The notes beneath the pieces are model-generated. The model had not been told where the DNA came from and did no database searches. It worked only from the letters and a program-made list of their open reading frames with translations. A stretch of 18,783 bases of DNA from Lichenicoccus sp964245755 (GTDB taxonomy: Bacteria; Pseudomonadota; Alphaproteobacteria; Acetobacterales; Acetobacteraceae), in the NCBI GenBank assembly GCA_964245755.1, contig CAXTNV010000067.1:1-18783 (forward strand). The letters are read 5' to 3'. A program made the translations under genes and the position numbers. Numbering within the stretch: the first letter of the stretch is position 1; each line of letters starts with the position of its first letter. Of this stretch, positions 16,302 through 18,783 are shown in pieces.

Positions 16302-17648
16302 TCAGCCAGCTTCGATTCGGATCATGTTAGGCCGCTCCAGCACCACGTCGAGAGCCGCGATCCGTGCCATCGCCTGCCGCATCGCGGACTCACCCGTGCG
16401 GTGGGTGACCAGCACGATCGGCACCGCCTCCTCGCCCGGCGCTGCAGCGCCCGATGCCGCGCCACTCTGGCCGTGCTGCAGCATGCTCCTGAGCGAGACG
16501 CCGCAGTCGCGCAGCACCGCCGTGATCTCGGCGATCACCCCGGGACGGTCGAGCACGTGCAGGCGCAGGTAGTAGTCGCCGGTGTGCCGGGTGATCGGCA
16601 CGCTGACGATGCGCGACAGCGAGTTCGTCCGCGCCCCCCACACCGGGATGCGGCTGCCGCGGGCGATGTCGATCAGGTCGGCGACGACGGCGGCCGCGGT
16701 CGGCCCGGCGCCCGCACCCCTGCCCTCGATCATCATCCGGCCGACGAAATCGCCCTCGGCGAACACCGCGTTGAACACGCCCTCGACCAGCGCGATCGGC
16801 GCCGAGACCGGCACCAGGCAGGGATGCACGCGCGCCTCCACCCCGGCCCCGGTCAGCTGGGCGATGCCGAGCAGCTTGATCCGGTAGCCGAGCTCGGCGG
16901 CGAAGCCGATGTCGAGCCGGCCCACGTGGCGTATGCCCTCCACGTGCACGGAAGCGAAATCCACCGGACGGCCGAAGGCGAGCGCGGCCAGGATGGCGAG
17001 CTTGTGCGCCGCGTCGATGCCGTCGATGTCGGCCTGCGGGTCCGCCTCGGCGTAGCCCAGCGCCTGCGCCTCGGCGAGGATGGCGGCGAAGTCGCGGCCG
17101 CTCTCGCGCATGGCGCTGAGGATGTAGTTGCAGGTGCCGTTGAGGATGCCGCCGACCCGGGTGAGCCGGTCGGCGGCAAGCCCCTCGCGCACCGCCTTGA
17201 TCACCGGGATGCCGCCGGCGACCGCAGCCTCGAAGGCGAGCGGGGTCTGCCGCCGCTCCGCCTCGGCGGCCAGCTCGGCGCCGTGCACCGCGATCAGCGC
17301 CTTGTTGGCGGTGACCACCGGACGGCCTGCGACCAGGCACGCCTCGACCAGCCGACGCGCCGGTCCTTCGGCGCCGCCCATCAGCTCGACCACCACGTCG
17401 ACCGACGCGTCGTCGGCGAGACCGACCGGGTCGTCGTGCCAGCGCAGGTCGGAGACGTCGATGCCGCGCTCGCGCCGCCGCGAGCGCGCCGCCACCGCGC
17501 CCCCGGCGAGCGGTCGTCCGGCCCGGGCGGCGATCAGCTCGGCATTGGCGTGCAGCAGCCGCACCACCCCGACCCCGACGGTGCCGAGGCCGGCGATGCC
17601 GATCCTGAGCGGCGACAGCGCTGACGGCCCCGGCTGGATCGATGTCAA
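16302..17648 (-). CDS. hom: Homoserine dehydrogenase
   Basis: This 448-residue enzyme reduces aspartate-4-semialdehyde to homoserine with NAD(P)H, the branch to threonine and methionine. It has an N-terminal Rossmann domain with GLGTVGVGVV (20-29), TANKALIA (113-120) with Lys116, and the signature GGIPVIKAVREG followed by GILNGTCNYIL (167-177). The catalytic EADPQADIDGIDAAHKL block (201-217) holds Asp209 and Lys217. A C-terminal ACT domain (about 365-445, YYLRLHVLDRPGVIAEIT) suggests feedback control by threonine. There is no aspartokinase domain, so this is the monofunctional type. The start is TTG at 17648, two bases after the aminotransferase stop; no ATG lies before the Rossmann motif. 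A GC-rich insertion AASGAAAPGEEA interrupts the ACT domain. Confidence 0.96.
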   Translation of the reverse strand: MTSIQPGPSALSPLRIGIAGLGTVGVGVVRLLHANAELIAARAGRPLAGGAVAARSRRRERGIDVSDLRWHDDPVGLADDASVDVVVELMGGAEGPARRLVEACLVAGRPVVTANKALIAVHGAELAAEAERRQTPLAFEAAVAGGIPVIKAVREGLAADRLTRVGGILNGTCNYILSAMRESGRDFAAILAEAQALGYAEADPQADIDGIDAAHKLAILAALAFGRPVDFASVHVEGIRHVGRLDIGFAAELGYRIKLLGIAQLTGAGVEARVHPCLVPVSAPIALVEGVFNAVFAEGDFVGRMMIEGRGAGAGPTAAAVVADLIDIARGSRIPVWGARTNSLSRIVSVPITRHTGDYYLRLHVLDRPGVIAEITAVLRDCGVSLRSMLQHGQSGAASGAAAPGEEAVPIVLVTHRTGESAMRQAMARIAALDVVLERPNMIRIEAG

Positions 17649-17650
17649 GG

Positions 17651-18783
17651 CTAGCTGTCCAGGTCGGCCGCTTCGAGGTGGGGCTGACGCGACCGCTCGC
17701 CGCGGCCGGCCGCGTCGTGGCCGCCGAGGAACGCCTTGATGTTGCGCGTTGCCTGGCGCAGGCGCTGGGTGTTCTCGACCAGGCCGATGCGCACGAAGCC
17801 CTCGCCGTGCTCACCGAAGCCGAGCCCCGGCGCCACCGCGACGCCGGCCTGCTGCATCAGCAGCTTGGCGAAGCCGACGCTGCCGAGCTGGGCGAAACGT
17901 TCCGGCACGGGGGCCCAGGCGAACATCGATCCCTCCGGCACCGGCACCTCCCAGCCGGCGGCGGAGAGGCCGCGGATCAGCACGTCGCGCCGCTCGCGGT
18001 ACAGCGTGCGGATGTCCTCGACGCAGTCCTGCGGCCCGTTCAGCGCCGCCACCGCCGCCACCTGGATCGGGGTGAAGGCGCCGTAGTCGAGGTACGACTT
18101 GATGCGCGTCAGCGCGTTGATCAGGCGCGGATTGCCGGCGGCGAAGCCGATGCGCCACCCGGCCATCGAGTAGGTCTTGGACAGCGAGGTGAACTCGACC
18201 GCGACGTCCATCGCGCCGGGGACCTGCAGGATCGAGGGCGGCGGCTTGCCGCCGAAATAGATCTCCGCGTAGGCGAGGTCGGAAAGGACCCAGATCTCCT
18301 CGCGCCGGGCGAACGCCACCAGCTCGCGGTAGAACTCCAGCTCGGCGAGGTAGGCGGTCGGGTTGGACGGAAAGTTGACGATCAGCGCGGTCGGCTTCGG
18401 CACCGAGTGCCGCACCGCGCGCTCCAGTGCGCGCAGCATGTCCTCGTCCGGCCGCGCCGGGACGGAGCGCACCGAGGCGCCGGCGATGATGAAGCCGAAC
18501 TGGTGGATCGGGTAGGACGGGTTCGGCACCAGGATGGTGTCTCCCGGACTGGTGATCGCCGCCGACAGGTTGGCGAGCCCCTCCTTGGAGCCGAGCGTCA
18601 CCACGACCTGGCTCTCCGCATCGAGCTTCACCCCGAAGCGGCGCCCGTAATAGCCGGCCAGCGCCCGGCGCAGCCCAGGGATGCCGCGGCTCACCGAGTA
18701 GCGGTGCGAGCGCGGGTCGGCGACCGTCTCGACCAGCTTGGCCACGATGTGCGGCGGTGTCGGGCTGTCCGGGTTGCCCATGC
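17651..18783 (-). CDS. PLP-dependent class I/II aminotransferase (N-terminus outside window)
   Basis: A 376-residue part of a fold-type I aminotransferase of the AlaC/AspC/LL-diaminopimelate-aminotransferase-like group; the reading frame runs off the right edge. The apparent first Met is internal: the MGNPDSPTPPHIV segment is the family's 'GNPD.PTP' motif and normally follows about 30 residues. PLP-site motifs are visible: GSKEGLANL, VNFPSNPT, DLAYAEIYF with the pyridine-binding Asp and Tyr, SLSKTYSMAGWRIGF with the Schiff-base Lys, and FVRIGLVEN with the carboxylate-binding Arg. Its place before hom is usual in alphaproteobacteria, where it is annotated as alanine or aspartate aminotransferase; the exact substrate cannot be told. 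The C-terminal tail after FLGGHD (about 22 residues, polar) looks like a non-conserved extension. Confidence 0.93.
   Translation of the reverse strand, partial: MGNPDSPTPPHIVAKLVETVADPRSHRYSVSRGIPGLRRALAGYYGRRFGVKLDAESQVVVTLGSKEGLANLSAAITSPGDTILVPNPSYPIHQFGFIIAGASVRSVPARPDEDMLRALERAVRHSVPKPTALIVNFPSNPTAYLAELEFYRELVAFARREEIWVLSDLAYAEIYFGGKPPPSILQVPGAMDVAVEFTSLSKTYSMAGWRIGFAAGNPRLINALTRIKSYLDYGAFTPIQVAAVAALNGPQDCVEDIRTLYRERRDVLIRGLSAAGWEVPVPEGSMFAWAPVPERFAQLGSVGFAKLLMQQAGVAVAPGLGFGEHGEGFVRIGLVENTQRLRQATRNIKAFLGGHDAAGRGERSRQPHLEAADLDS

Overview
The window is a GC-rich (about 70% by eye), densely packed chromosomal segment of an alphaproteobacterium. The ordered minus-strand block aminotransferase - homoserine dehydrogenase - GlpX - RecJ, the YcjX/YcjF pair, a two-domain cold-shock protein, an AapJ-like binding protein and an HWE-type sensor kinase together suggest Rhodospirillales, most likely Acetobacteraceae. 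The taxon is inferred from gene content and synteny as I know them; no search was run.

Layout. Bases 1-2073 hold the 3' end of an outer-membrane barrel gene, a stand-alone ModE-type DNA-binding protein, a small convergent membrane protein and an LpxR-like outer-membrane lipid A deacylase. A 373-bp spacer separates lpxR from a divergent two-CSD cold-shock gene. A strong terminator-like hairpin of the cold-shock gene lies inside the first codons of the next gene, a small lipoprotein. Bases 3699-6802 (minus) are a translationally coupled pair: a secreted phosphoesterase (phospholipase C/acid phosphatase superfamily), then an AapJ-like periplasmic binding protein that seems to have lost its ligand-carboxylate arginines. 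Bases 6872-8994 (plus) are overlapping ycjX and a shortened ycjF.

Bases 9013-12687 (minus) are a signalling operon: a giant CheB-CheR-coiled-coil-PAS-HWE kinase, broken in this assembly by a 10-N gap; a single-domain response regulator overlapping it by ATGA; and a secreted Pro-Gly-Tyr-rich protein with four cysteines. Upstream of the kinase is a gene-poor stretch (12688-13381). It carries five 16-bp tandem repeats and a possible relic of a histidine-kinase C-terminus, and it ends at a tRNA-Glu gene. The rest (13495-18783, minus) is the housekeeping operon alanine/aspartate-type aminotransferase (partial) - hom - glpX - recJ, with intergenic gaps of only 1-10 bp.

Nothing here is a mobile element, CRISPR array or recognised defence system. 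The points most worth a second look are the phosphoesterase/degenerate binding-protein pair, the terminator embedded in the lipoprotein start, the kinase-regulator-PGY operon, the substituted catalytic residue of the LpxR homologue, and the single-TM YcjF.
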